A stretch of DNA of 64,000 nucleotides from Chrysemys picta bellii (Eukaryota; Chordata; Testudines; Emydidae). Below the pieces are notes generated by a model that had not been told where the DNA came from, ran no database searches, and worked only from the letters and a program-made list of their open reading frames with translations. The position numbers were made by a program, and so were the translations under genes. This document shows positions 33,701 to 43,184 of this stretch, piece after piece. The stretch spans positions 1-64,000 of the forward strand of contig NW_027052944.1 in the NCBI RefSeq assembly GCF_011386835.1, read 5' to 3'. How positions within the stretch are numbered: position 1 is the first letter of the stretch; each line of letters starts with the position of its first letter.

Positions 33701-33736
33701 TCCTGCCGGCTGCAGGGTTTAGCAGCTGTATTTATA
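21760..33736 (-). CDS. Unrecognised secreted-protein gene with an array of 30-45 nt exons (copy A)
   Basis: A gene model is readable on the minus strand. TATAAATA (33729-33736) is followed by a 27-codon exon (33594-33674) encoding a hydrophobic signal peptide, then GTAAGC. Downstream are nine short exons, each after a pyrimidine tract plus AG; eight end in GTGAGT and one donor has decayed. All have lengths divisible by three and are open in phase 0: 32154-32186, 31776-31820, 30355-30384 (donor mutated), 29483-29527, 27822-27851, 27009-27038, 25939-25968, 25086-25118, 24325-24357. A terminal exon (stop 22032-22034) and AATAAA near 21770 close it. If all intact-donor exons are used the product is about 120 residues. 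Family unknown; no transcript evidence. SCPP genes share phase-0 small exons but have a non-coding first exon. Confidence 0.6.
22032..22043 (-). CDS. Terminal coding exon (TLE-stop), copy A
   Basis: Pyrimidine-rich CTCTCCCTGGCCCTGCAG precedes ACC CTG GAA TGA, giving three residues and a stop in phase 0. About 270 bases of 3' UTR lead to an AATAAA on the minus strand near 21770. The same arrangement stands at 60223-60234 in copy B. Confidence 0.5.
   Translation of the reverse strand, partial: TLE
22044..22849. other. Intron of the micro-exon gene (copy A)
   Basis: GC-rich G-run tract (22290-22500) then AT-rich sequence. 22540-22760 is homologous to 33290-33480 and to 60740-60960. No other gene seen. 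Confidence 0.5.
22850..23168 (+). repeat. CR1 3' end fragment
   Basis: Ends in GTCAGACTAGATGATCATAC, ACCTTAAGGTCTATGAG and TCTATGAG, the octamer-like CR1 3' terminus. Absent at the equivalent place in copy B. Confidence 0.75.
23211..23396 (-). repeat. tRNA-derived SINE, antisense
   Basis: The reverse complement of the SINE at 34972-35165, with the same tail block (AGGGACCTTGAAGGATCATC on the plus strand) and the degenerate tRNA-like head near 23380. Confidence 0.7.
24325..24357 (-). CDS. Micro-exon, 33 nt, acidic
   Basis: VAEDVAESLPV between TTTTTCCTTACAG and GTGAGT. The copy B counterpart at 61516-61548 encodes VLEDVAESLPV. Confidence 0.6.
24620..25870. repeat. Local duplication, unit 1
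   Basis: Closely matches 29030-30290, including a GC-rich patch (GGCAGGGAATATCAA) and the micro-exon at 25086. The paired unit is 4.4 kb to the right. Confidence 0.8.
25086..25118 (-). CDS. Micro-exon, 33 nt
   Basis: GSGRLARSLLG between TTTCCTTGCAG and GTGAGT. Confidence 0.6.
25939..25968 (-). CDS. Micro-exon, 30 nt
   Basis: ADLSHEGDLS, identical peptide to 27009-27038, with acceptor TTTTTCTTCTAG and GTGAGT donor. Confidence 0.55.
26164..26322. repeat. Large imperfect palindrome
   Basis: Arms of roughly 60-68 bp (26164-26231 and 26262-26322) pair through GTCTTCACTCGCTCCGGGT and its complement. The loop is about 30 bases. It sits in an intron of the micro-exon gene and looks like a foldback element. 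Confidence 0.65.
27009..27038 (-). CDS. Micro-exon, 30 nt
   Basis: ADLSHEGDLS with intact acceptor and GTGAGT donor. Confidence 0.55.
27822..27851 (-). CDS. Micro-exon, 30 nt
   Basis: ADLSHEGDFS with acceptor TTTTCTTCTAG and donor GTGAGT. Flanks match those of 27009 and 25939. Confidence 0.55.
29030..30290. repeat. Local duplication, unit 2
   Basis: Partner of 24620-25870. It differs by scattered substitutions and by the 12-nt enlargement of its micro-exon. Confidence 0.8.
29483..29527 (-). CDS. Micro-exon, 45 nt
   Basis: GSGRLAGRLGRSLLG between TTTCCTTGCAG and GTGAGT. It is the partner of 25086-25118 in a 1.2-kb local duplication, differing by a 12-nt in-frame repeat. Confidence 0.6.
30355..30384 (-). 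pseudogene. Micro-exon of the 30-nt type with mutated donor
   Basis: ADLSNEGDLS with a good acceptor but ATGAGT in place of GTGAGT. It is probably skipped. The intact relatives lie at 25939, 27009 and 27822. Confidence 0.55.
30952..31246 (-). repeat. Penelope-like fragment, about 295 bp
   Basis: On the minus strand it runs from ATTACAAACATTGAATC through a hammerhead-like core to GTACTCCTGTTCTTC. TTCACT flanks both sides. The paralogous intron copies near 23800 and 28418 lack the insert, giving empty sites. Confidence 0.8.
30999..31040 (-). ncRNA. Hammerhead-like core in Penelope-like fragment
   Basis: GCATCCGAAGAAG, a GTGG...CCAC stem, GAAA, GC-TTAT-GC and TC. The core has CCGA in place of CUGA, so cleavage is probably weak or absent. 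Confidence 0.45.
31776..31820 (-). CDS. Micro-exon, 45 nt
   Basis: ASGSLSGSLSGRVPR between TTTCCTTGCAG and GTGAGT. Relative to 32154-32186 it has a 12-nt in-frame repeat adding one GSLS-like unit. Confidence 0.6.
31865..31930 (+). repeat. Miniature CR1 chimera
   Basis: About 33 bases of CR1 RT (TTTAGCAAAGCTTTTGATAC, matching 35531-38020 near 36880) join directly to about 33 bases of CR1 3' end (CTGATATTCTATGATTC). Everything between is missing. Confidence 0.75.
32154..32186 (-). CDS. Micro-exon, 33 nt
   Basis: Acceptor TTTTCTTGCAG, then ASGSVSGRVPV, then GTGAGT. The flanking intron is a close paralogue of that around 31776-31820. Confidence 0.6.
33594..33674 (-). CDS. Exon 1: signal peptide
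   Basis: ATG at 33674 starts MKLQIVAAALLLSILC, a textbook hydrophobic signal peptide. KESSA-LPRQR follows with probable cleavage after SSA (residue 22). The exon ends after codon 27 at a GTAAGC donor, phase 0. The start is favoured by its 55-base distance from the TATA box. Confidence 0.75.
33729..33736 (-). promoter_or_regulatory. TATA box of the micro-exon gene
   Basis: TATAAATA on the minus strand lies about 55 bases before the ATG at 33674, leaving room for a leader of about 25-30 bases. Confidence 0.7.
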
Positions 33737-33739
33737 CAG

Positions 33740-34896
33740 TGTGTTGTATCTGACATTACAAGCTTGATTGCCCAAACTCAATACCCACATTATCGAGGAG
33801 ACCAATCGCCTTTATCAATCAGGAAAGGTCAGAGATTTAATTTATCACTAAACTCCACCATATGGAATCAACTCCCTGCTTCCAAAGGCTGGGAGCCAAC
33901 TTCAGGCTGAAGAATGAATTGTATTATTCTCCTCTATGACGTGTCTTGAGATGACTCATCTTAGTGTCAGAGTACAGGTCCAATTGTGCTTTATCTGCAC
34001 CTTTTACTCCCACTTGAAGGCTGGGTAACAGGCAGGGAACATGGTTCATAATAAACTTCATTTATCTTATGCCCTGTACCCGATTGTAACACCAAGGAAG
34101 ACACCAGGGGCCAAGTCTCCAGTTAGTGTGAATTGGCTGCTTCTCCACTGGCGTCAAGGGGGACGGATCTCCAGCTCTTGCAAGTCAGCTGTTGCTATGT
34201 TGGAGTCACTGGGGCCAGAATCCCAGTTGGTGTAAATTGCTCCATGGAAGCCAATGGGACAGATCTTCCTCCAGGGTAAACCACCAAAGCTCCATTGGAG
34301 ACACTGGGACCAGTTCCTCAGCTCATGTAAATTGGCCGTTCCCCACAGGCTTCAATGGGGCAGAGCCCAGCTTGTGTAGAGGGGCCATACCTCCACTGAA
34401 GTCAGCAGGGCTACGCTGATTGTTGCCAGTGCAGGATCTAGCCCTGAGCCTGTTATTGTTATTATCTGAGTGACAGTAATGCTTAGGGGACCCAACCAAG
34501 TTCAGGGTGGCAGAGTCCTCACTATTCTGGGAGTCAGGAGACCTGGGTTAAATTCTCAGCTCAGCACTGACTTGCTGGATGATCTGGGGCAAGTCAATTC
34601 TCTCTTTGAATGCCTGCACTCTGTCTGTTTTCTCTTATTAGATGGTAGCTTTCTGTGGCAGGGACTGTCTCTCGCTGTGTATGCAGCACTAGCACAACGG
34701 GGCCCTGATCTCAGCTGGGGCAGAGACTGTGTCTTACTGTGTGTCTGTGCAGCACCTGGAACAATGGACCCTGACCTCGGTCACGTCCTGTCAGTGCCAG
34801 GTTAATAGAAATTATAACAAAACGGACAGCAGGGAAGTCTGTGAGAGATCAGCAACTCTGAAAACCTGGCCCAAGTGGGGATGGCTTCAAACAGAG
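33740..34896. other. Upstream of micro-exon gene; duplicated block 1
   Basis: 34100-34760 is paralogous to 38690-39160 (shared GGAGTCAGGAGACCTGGGT and GATGATCTGGGGCAAG). It is rich in short units of the type CCAATGGGGCCAGATCCCCAG. No gene recognised. Confidence 0.55.
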
Positions 34897-35341
34897 CAGT
34901 GGTTCTCAACCTATTTATCAGTGTGGGGCACATATTCAATGTGTTACCTGGGCCACAGGTTGAAAACCTTTAGAGGGGAGGGATAATTCAGTAGTTTGGG
35001 CATTGGCCTGCTAAACCCAGGGTTGTGAGTTCAATCCTTGAGGGGGCCACTTAGGGATCTGGGGTAAAATCAGTACTTGGTCCTGCTAGTGAAGGCAGGG
35101 GGCAGGACTTGATGACCTTTCAAGGTCCCTTCCAGTTCTATGAGATAGGTATATCTCCATATATTATTATAACCACAGCACTCCCCCAACCTCCCCACAG
35201 ACTGCCCAATGCCCCCCACCCAGAGACTCCTCCACATACCGGGGTCAGGAGCGGACCCCGGATCCCACCGCACGGCAGGGCAGGAGGGACCCTGGACCCT
35301 GCTGTGTGCTAATTGGGCTGCCTGCAGGTTGAGAACCACTG
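34897..35341. mobile_element. hAT-type MITE with nested SINE
   Basis: Termini CAGTGGTTCTCAACC and GGTTGAGAACCACTG. Flanks AAACAGAG (34889-34896) and AAACAGAT (35342-35349) are a 7 of 8 match. A SINE is nested at 34972-35165. The empty locus is represented by 4046-4309. Confidence 0.85.
34972..35165 (+). repeat. tRNA-derived SINE, cryptodiran type
   Basis: Head with an A-box-like TAATTCAGTAGTTTGG and a B-box-like GAGTTCAATCC, then the conserved body and a tail (GACCTTTCAAGGTCCCTTCC) shared with CR1 3' ends. It has pol III promoter boxes but is not a functional tRNA. Confidence 0.8.
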
Positions 35342-35350
35342 AAACAGATT

Positions 35351-35473
35351 TAGGGTGACCGGATGTCCCAATTTTATAGGGACAGTTCTGATTTTTGGGT
35401 CTTTTTGTTATATAGGGTCCTATTCCACCCATCCCCTGTCCTGATTTTTCACATTTGCTGTCTGGTCACCCTA
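35351..35473. repeat. MITE with GGGTGACC termini flanked by TA
   Basis: Inverted termini GGGTGACC and GGTCACCC with TA on both sides and about 120 bp, a family abundant in turtle DNA. No coding capacity. Confidence 0.7.
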
Positions 35474-35536
35474 AACAAAGTCAGCCAAAATCTGTGGCCA
35501 ACTTGGGAACCTATTGGCACTTTATCTTCCAAGAGG

Positions 35537-37974
35537 CTTTCTTCTGGCAACTAGCAGAAGTTGCTAGATCGCAGGCCCTGGTTCTCATGGGAGACTTTAA
35601 TCACCCTGATATCTGCTGGGAGAGCAATACAGCGGTGCACAGGCAATCCAGGAAATTTTTGGATAGTGTAGCGGACAATTTCCTGGTGCAAGTGCTGGAG
35701 GAACCAACTAGGGGCAAAGCTTTTCTTGACCTGCTACTCACAAACAGGGAAGAACTAGTAGGGGAAGCAAAAGTGGATGGGAACCTGGGAGGCAGTGACC
35801 ATGAGATGGTCAAGTTCAGGATCCTGACACAAGGAAGAAAGGAGAGCAGCAGAATACGGACCCTGGACTTCAGAAAAGCAGACTTTGACTCCCTCAGGGA
35901 ACAGCTGGGCAGGATCCCCTGGGAGAATAACATGAAGGGCAAAGGGGTCCAGGAGAGCTGGCTGTATTTTAAAGAATCCTTATTGAGGTTGCAGGAACAA
36001 ACCATCCCGATGTGTAGAAAGAATAGTCAATATGGCAGGCGACCAGCTTGGCTAAACAGTGAAATCCTTGCTGATCTTAATCGCAAAAAAGAAGCTTACA
36101 AGAAGTGGAAGATTGGACAAATGACCAGGGAGGAGTATAAAAATATTGCTCAGGCGTGCAGGAGTGAAATCAGGAAGGCCAAATCACACTTGGAGTTGCA
36201 GTTAGCAAGAGATGTTAAGAGTAACAAGAAGGGTTTCTTCAGGTATGTTAGCAAAAAGAAAAAAATCAAGGAAAGTGTGGGTCCCTTACTGAATGAGGGA
36301 GGCAACCTAGTGACCGAGGATGTGGAAAAAGCTAGTGTACTCAATGCTTTTTTTGCCTCTGTCTTCACGCACAAGGTGAGCTCCCAGATTGCTGCACTGG
36401 GCAGTACAGCATGGGGAGAAGGTGACCAACCCTCTGTGGAGAAAGAAGTGGTTCGGGACTATTTAGAAAAACTGGACGTGCACAGGTCCATGGGGCCGGA
36501 TGCGCTGCATCCGAGGGTGCTAAAGGAGCTGGCGGATGTGATTGCAGAGCCATTAGCCATTATTTTTGAAAACTCATGGCGATCGGGGGAGGTCCCAGAT
36601 GACTGGAAAAAGGCTAATGTAGTGCCCATCTTTAAAAAAGGGAAGAAGGAGGATCCGGGGAACTACAGGCCAGTCAGCCTCACCTCAGTCCCAGGAAAAA
36701 TCATGGAGCAGGTCCTCAAGGAATCAATTAGAAACATTTAGAGGAGAGGAAAGTGATCAGGAACAATCAGCATGGATTCACGAAGGGGAAGTCGTGCCTG
36801 ACTAACCTAATTGCCTTCTATGATGAGATAACTGGCTCTGTGGATGAGGGGAAAGCAGTGGATGTGTTATTCCTTGACTTTAGCAAAGCTTTTGATACGG
36901 TCTCCCACAGTATTCTTGCCGCCAAGTTAAAGAAGTATGGGCTGGATGAATGGACTGTAAGGTGGATAGAAAGCTGGCTAAATCGTCGGGCTCAACGGAT
37001 AGTGATCAATGGCTCCATGTCTAGTTGGCAGCCGGTTTCAAGCGGAGTGCCCCAAGGGTCGGTCCTGGGGCCGGTTTTGTTTAATATCTTTATTAATGAT
37101 CTGGAGGATGGTGTGGACTGCACTCTCAGCAAGTTTGCAGATGACACTAAACTAGGAGGCGTGGTAGATACACTAGAGGGTAGGGATCGGATACAGAGGG
37201 ACCTAGACAAATTAGAGGATTGGGCCAAAAAAACCTGATGAGGTTCAACAAGGACAAGTGCAGAGTCCTGCACTTAGGACGGAAGAATCCCATGCACTGC
37301 TACAGACTAGGGACCGAATGGCTAGGTAGCAGTTCTGCAGAAAAGGACCTAGGGGTCACAGTGGATGAGAAGCTGGATATGAGTCAACAGTGTGCTCTTG
37401 TTGCCAAGAAGGCCAACGGCATTTTGGGCTGCATAAGTAGGGGCATGGCCAGCAGATCGAGGGACGTGATCGTTCCCCTTTATTCGACATTGGTGAGGCC
37501 TCATCTGGAATACTGTGTCCAGTTTTGGGCCCCACACTATAAGAAGGATGTGGAAAAATTGGAAAGAGTCCAGCGGAGGGCAACAAAAATGATTAGGGGT
37601 CTGGAGCACATGACTTATGAGGAGAGACTGAGGGAACTGGGATTGTTTAGTCTCCAGAAGAGAAGAATGAGGGGGGATTTGATAGCAGCCTTCAACTACC
37701 TGAAGGGGGCTCCAAAGAGGATGGAGCTCGGCTGTTCTCAGTGGTGGCAGATGACAGAACAAGGAGCAATGGTCTCAAGTTGCAGTGGGGGAGGTCCAGG
37801 TTGGATATCAGGAAAAACTATTTCACTAGGAGGGCGGTGAAACACTGGAATGCGTTATCTAGGGAGGTGGTGGAGTATCCTTCCTTGGAGGTTTTTAAGG
37901 CCCGGCTTGACAAAGCCCTGGCTGGGATGATTTATCTGGGAATTGGTCCTGCTTTGAGCAGGGGGTTGGACTAG
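35537..37974 (+). pseudogene. CR1 ORF2 remnant (endonuclease-RT)
   Basis: Four consecutive open pieces in shifting frames: endonuclease to RT fingers (to 36741), RT palm with [23 protein letters not shown] and FADD (36753-37238), thumb and C-terminal domain (37220-37760), and the final YPSLEVFKARLDK segment (to 37974). Frameshifts lie near 36740, 37215 and 37730. The N-terminal endonuclease and ORF1 are lost by 5' truncation. Confidence 0.9.
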
Positions 37975-38020
37975 ATGACCTCTTGAGGTCCCTTCCAACT
38001 CTGATATTCTATGATTCAAG
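35537..38020 (+). mobile_element. CR1 LINE, 5'-truncated, with 7-bp TSD
   Basis: CAAGAGG is duplicated at 35530-35536 and 38021-38027. It encodes the C-terminal endonuclease (MGDFNHPDICWE, GSDHEMVKF), the RT and the C-terminal domain, then a 3' tail with TGATATTCTATGATT. Confidence 0.9.
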
Positions 38021-38027
38021 CAAGAGG

Positions 38028-41000
38028 ACTGGACTCTGGAAGACTCATCAAGACTATTAAAGGGGATGGGAGTCAGGACTTCTGAGTTCTCTCAACCCTA
38101 CCATAATTATGCTAGGCATGTTATAGGCTACATTCGAGTGGGTTGGTAGCACCAATCTAGTTAATATTGAGATGTGAATTAGATTCGGTAGGGATGGCTG
38201 ACATGGACTTTCTCTGACACAACACTGTCTCTGAAGAGACAGAGCCCACTCCCCACCCAACACAAGCTCTGGAAGGCGACGTGTCCCTTGTCATCTGTGT
38301 GCCTGAGTTGGCGTGAGGAGGATGTTATGTCATTCAGGGATCTGAACAGATGCATATTGTTCCTCAACTGTACTGCTGACTTGTTCTGAAGATCAGGAAG
38401 AACAATCCAAAGCCCTTATCTGCTCTTATCAGCAGGAGATGTCTGGCTGCCAGAGATGAACAAGAGGAGACGTTCTTGATGGGTGGTTTCTCGGAAGAAT
38501 TCTCGCATCAGAGGAGATGGCAGGGAGATGTCGCCTCACAGAGGGATTTGCCTCCGGTGACAAGTTAAATGTCCCATGAGGCCAAGTCAAAGCGGAGCCT
38601 CACAAGCTCTTTGTTGCTCTAAGGTTGTTTCCTGATTGTGACAAGTGGGCCGAGAGGGACCCAACAGGAAAAGTCTTTGTCTTTCCAGACTGGTGTGTGA
38701 GGTCAAGCAGCGTGATCCCCATCTGGTGTGAATCAGCCACAACTCCATTGGAGTCATTGGGGCCCAATCCCCAGCTCATCTACATGGGCTCTCACACTGG
38801 TGGAGTCAATGGGGCCAGATCCCCAGTTCATGTAAATTGCCCATTGCTCCACTGGACTCAATGGGACAGATCCCAGCTTGGGTAGATGGCCATACCTCTT
38901 GTGAAGTCAGCAGAGCTACGCTGATCCTTCCAGCCTATGATCTAGCCCTGAGCCGGTTGTTATTATCGGAATACCAGTAATCTAGAGGACCAACCAAGTT
39001 CATGGAGTCAGGAGACCTGGGTCTAATTTCTAGCTCAGGTTCTGATCCACTGGATGATCTGGGGCAAGCCAGCTTCTGTCTTTCACCTTCTGCCCTCTGT
39101 CTGTTTTGCCGTATCATAGGGCAAGCTTTTTGTGGCAGGGACAGTCTCTTGCTCTGTGTCTGTGTAACCCAGACACCTCCTAGGTGTCGTGCTCTGTCCC
39201 CTCTAGTGGCACCAAGGCCAGTTAGAGATTAATGAGTCTTCTCTACAGCCTAAGCTAAAAGCCATGTGGTGTAGAGGCTCATGCATTTAGCTCCAGAGGT
39301 CCCAGGTTTGATCCCATCCGCCAACGACTGGGGTCTGTCGGCGTTACATCTGCGCAGTGCAGAGCACAATGGGCCTGGATATCAGCTGGGGCAGGGACTG
39401 TCTCTTGCTGGTGTCTGTGCAGTGGCCGTCACTGTGACGGGATCCCCGGGGTGCAGCCTGGGACTCCTGTGCCCTCTTACCTCTCCAGCCTGGGCTGTCT
39501 CTCACAATGTCTTGCTAGTGACCAGCAGCAAACCCCTCCAGGTGCTGTGATCACTCACCACAAACGCATGTGGAGCCCCACACTCAGCTAGATTGCATGA
39601 ATGCTTCCAGAGCCGCTCATAAATCACACAGAGAAAGGCACCAGACAAATTCTTCCAGCTCCCAGCACTGTACCTCAGGAATATACCAACTTGCACGGCT
39701 CAAGACCCTTTCAATGCAAGTTTATTAATTGGTTTTCCATTTCATCAATGGAAAGTGGACACACACCAGCCTTTTTAACCTGAGTCGATTTACCAAGCAC
39801 TTCAGGCAAACTCACAGGTAAAATATCAGAGGGGTAGCCGTGTTAGTCTGGATCTGTAAAAAGCGGCAAAGAGTCCTGTGGCACCTTAGAGACTAACAGA
39901 AGGGTAAAGATAAAGAGTAATGCAAATTTATTGCCTACAGGAGATAGATTTTAAGTGATTATAAGTGACAGGCAAAAAGTCAGAGAGAGTTACCAAAGGA
40001 AATAAAATATAAGCACGCAGTCTAAACCTTAACCCTTATCACACTAGACAGTATTTAGGTCAAGCAATGATCTCACCCCCCTGAATCTTAGTCCTTAATA
40101 TACAGGTTTGTCTCTTAAACCTGGGCCAGTCTCCTCTGTTGGAGTCTTCAGTCTTCTGAGCGTCCTTGTTGCTTGCAGTGTAGGTGGCGGGCGGTGGGGG
40201 GGGGGAGGAGAAAAAAGGCCCAGCATGAGGCCCCTGGGTTCTGTTTTATATCCTTAATCCACGTGCTTGGAGAACACAAGTCCAGGTCTGTCTGGTGGGA
40301 ACTGCTGAGTCACAAGGTGAAGCAACACGCCGATATGTCTCCTGCGAGTGAGTCATGGAATTGTAACTCCTCTGCTGGACAATGGCTGGTGATGTCTGTA
40401 AGCATCCACCCAGACCTGGGTTACCTCCCTTGTCATTGTCTCTGGAGAGCTAGTATCCGGGTGCTTTCCAAACCCACAGCATATTTTACTGAAAACCATA
40501 CAACACAATTCTTATAATTTCATATGCATTGATGATATACATATTTAGATAGAAAGGTGGGTTGCAGCACATCATAAGCTGATCCCTCACATGGCACGAT
40601 TTATATGCAATATCACAATTATATATAAATGAGGAATATGGGGGTTACAGGGCGATCTCCTGAGCTATAGAGTGTCAGAGGCATAATGGGGCCCTGATCT
40701 CAGCTCTGCAGTTCTCTCAACCCAGCCATAATTATGCTGGGCACTGCACAAACACTGCATGAGAGACAACCCCTGCCGCCAAAGGGTTTACAATATACGT
40801 GGCCAAGGGATGGATTATTATCCCCAGTTTGCAGAGTGGGGGAAACTGAGGCTCAGAGCGAGGCAGTGACTTGCCAAGGTTGCACAGGGAGTCTGTGGGA
40901 GAGATGGGAATGAAACCCAAATCTCCAGTGTGGTGATCCTGCCTTATCTACAGCCTCCTAATATCAGGGCCCAGAGAAGTTGATACTCAGTGACACGAAC

Positions 41001-42466
41001 CACTGAAAGTGATTGCATTTTACAGTCACTTTAAATGTCCCCTTTACACTGGCAGAGAGGTAAAGGGGCCTTAGTATATCTGAGGCTCTACTACGTAACC
41101 GTGGGTTGGTAGCACCACTCTAGTTAAGATTGAGATGCGGTTTGGGTTCCACACACCAAGGGATGGCTGACATGGACTCTCTGTGACACAACACCATCTC
41201 TGAAGAGCCAGTACCCACCCCCCGCCCCACACAAGCTCTGGAAGGTGACGTGTCCCTTGTCCTTTATGTGCCTGAGTTGGCATGAGGAGCATGTTCTGTC
41301 ATTCAGGGCTCTGAACAGATGCGTACTGTTCCTCAACTGGGCTGCTGACTTGCCCTTATCTGCTCTTATCAGCACGAGGCGGATGGCTGCGAGAGATGAA
41401 CAAAAGGAGGTGTTCTCAAGGCTGGTTTCTAGGAGCGGTCTTGCATCAGGGGTGATGGCAGAGAGATGTCCCATCACAGAGGGATTTGCCTCCGGTGACA
41501 AGTTAAATGTGCTGTGAATCAAAGTCAAAGAGGAGCCTCACAATCTCTTTGTTGTTCTGTGGTTGTGACATGAGGGTAGTGACAGACACACTAGATAGGC
41601 GTGCGAGGTAATTCAGGGTGAAATGCTCAGCTGCTCTGTCAGGGCCACATCTACAGCTGGTGTGAATGGTCCATAGCTGCATTGGAGTCAATGGGGCCAA
41701 TCCCCAGGTAGTGTAAATAGGTGTAGCTCCATTGAGTCCAAACCGTCTGAGAGCGCTGTTACAGGGGAGTTTGCGGTCTGTGTCAATCTGCCTATCTAGA
41801 ATCTGTACTTGGGGCAGAGCTGCTCCCTGGGAACTGGGCACTTGTGTTTGAGCCAAGATTACTGATAGAGGGGTTTGTCTGTGTGCTGTTTGTGGCCATC
41901 TCTGTTCCAGTGCTAGTGTATAGTGTGTAATATACAAGTGGCACTATGAAGATACCCAGACTCTGGACCACTGATTTCTTCCCCAATGAGAAGCTGACCT
42001 GTGAGACCCCACATCTGCTTTTTCTTGGCCGAATGCCCTATGACCTTGGGCAGCTTATTTCCCCTCTTTGTCCATCTGGGTGTGTCTACACTGCAGTTGG
42101 GAGGTGTGATTGGAGCACAAGGAGGCATACCTTTGCTAGCTTTAATCTATAATAGCACAGATACGGTAGTGTGGGCTACCAACCCAAGTGAGTACCCAGG
42201 CTTGCTGGTGACCTTCAAGCTGCCAGAGTCCTCCAAGAAGATGATAGAGGGTGGGTATTTATTATATGCATTAAGGTAATGCCTACAGGCCCCTACTTGA
42301 AATCCCATTGACTCCAAGAGAATTATGGCTGATTTACACCAGCTGGGGATCTGGTCCTTTGACTCCAATGAAGCTAGGGACCATTTACACCAGGTGGGGA
42401 TCTGGACTCATCATCATTTTCAGCAACTGCTGGAAACCTACAGATAATCCTGAGAAAATCTAATAC
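38028..42466. other. Tandemly duplicated non-coding blocks
   Basis: 38138-38570 is paralogous to 41101-41509 (GTGGGTTGGTAGCACCA at both starts, CCTCCGGTGACAAGTTAAAT at both ends). 38690-39160 is paralogous to 34100-34760. 39255-39320 carries a tRNA-like SINE scrap (CCCAGGTTTGATCCCATCC). Several minus-strand frames of up to 134 codons overlap the duplicated part but resemble nothing I know and are not frame-conserved between copies. Confidence 0.5.
39826..39903 (-). repeat. Penelope-like 3' fragment
   Basis: The plus strand reads ATCAGAGGGGTAGCCGTGTT to GAGACTAACAG, the reverse complement of the repeat tail at 750-834. Imperfect GGTAAA-type flanks suggest a short target duplication. Confidence 0.75.
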
Positions 42467-43184
42467 TAGGGTTACCATATCTAACAAATAAAAAAAGAGG
42501 ACCCTCCACGGCCCCTGGCCCCGCCCATTTCCCCACCCCACCCCTGCCCCAACTCCGCCCCTTCCCCGCCCTAACTCCGCCCCCTCCTCCCTCCCACTCC
42601 CAGCCACGCGGAAAGGGCTGCCCGAGCGCTACCGGCTTCACGGTTTGCCGGGCAGCCCCCAGACCCTGCACCCCTGGCCGGCGCTTCCCCAGCGCAGCTG
42701 GAGCCTGGGAGGGGAAGCGCCCAGCCGGGGGCGCAGGGTCTGGAGGCTGCCCAGCAAACTGTGAAGCCGGTAGCGCTTGGGCTTCGGGCAGCCCCCTTGC
42801 CTCCGGACCCTGCGCCCCCAGCCGGGCACTTCCCCTCCCGGGCTCCGGTGGCGCAGGGTCCGGAGGTATGGGGGCTGCCCAAAGCCCGTAGCGCTCGGCT
42901 CTTAAACAGAGCCGAAGAGTCGGGGAGGAGCAGAGCCACCGCGGCCGGAGGCTCTGCTCCTCCCCTGACTCTTCGGCTCTGTTTAAGAGCCGAGCTGCCC
43001 CAGCGCTACCGGCTTTGGGCAGCCCCCGTGCCTCCGGACAATGCGCCGCCAGAGCCCGGGAGGGGAAATGCCCGGCCGGCATTTTCCCGGACATGTTCGG
43101 CTTTTTGGCAATTCCCCCCGGACGGGGGTTTGAGTGCCGAAAAGCCGGACATGTCCGCGAAAAAGAGGACGTATGGTAACCCTA
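42467..43184. mobile_element. GC-rich MITE with TA flanks and long internal hairpin
   Basis: Termini GGGTTACCAT and ATGGTAACCC flanked by TA (42467-42468 and 43183-43184). Both ends continue into AAAGAGGAC-type subterminal repeats. Internal arms at 42860-42937 and 42951-43037 are inverted copies. Frames of up to 218 codons here are GC-rich noise. Confidence 0.7.

Noticed and set aside
21760..33736. Micro-exon gene as an SCPP or a BG/butyrophilin-type gene
   Set aside because: SCPP genes have a non-coding exon 1 and acidic or P/Q-rich products. BG tails use 21-nt heptad exons behind Ig domains. Neither fits.
34972..35060. tRNA gene
   Set aside because: A and B boxes are present, but the body continues into a SINE with a CR1-like tail and lacks a cloverleaf acceptor stem.
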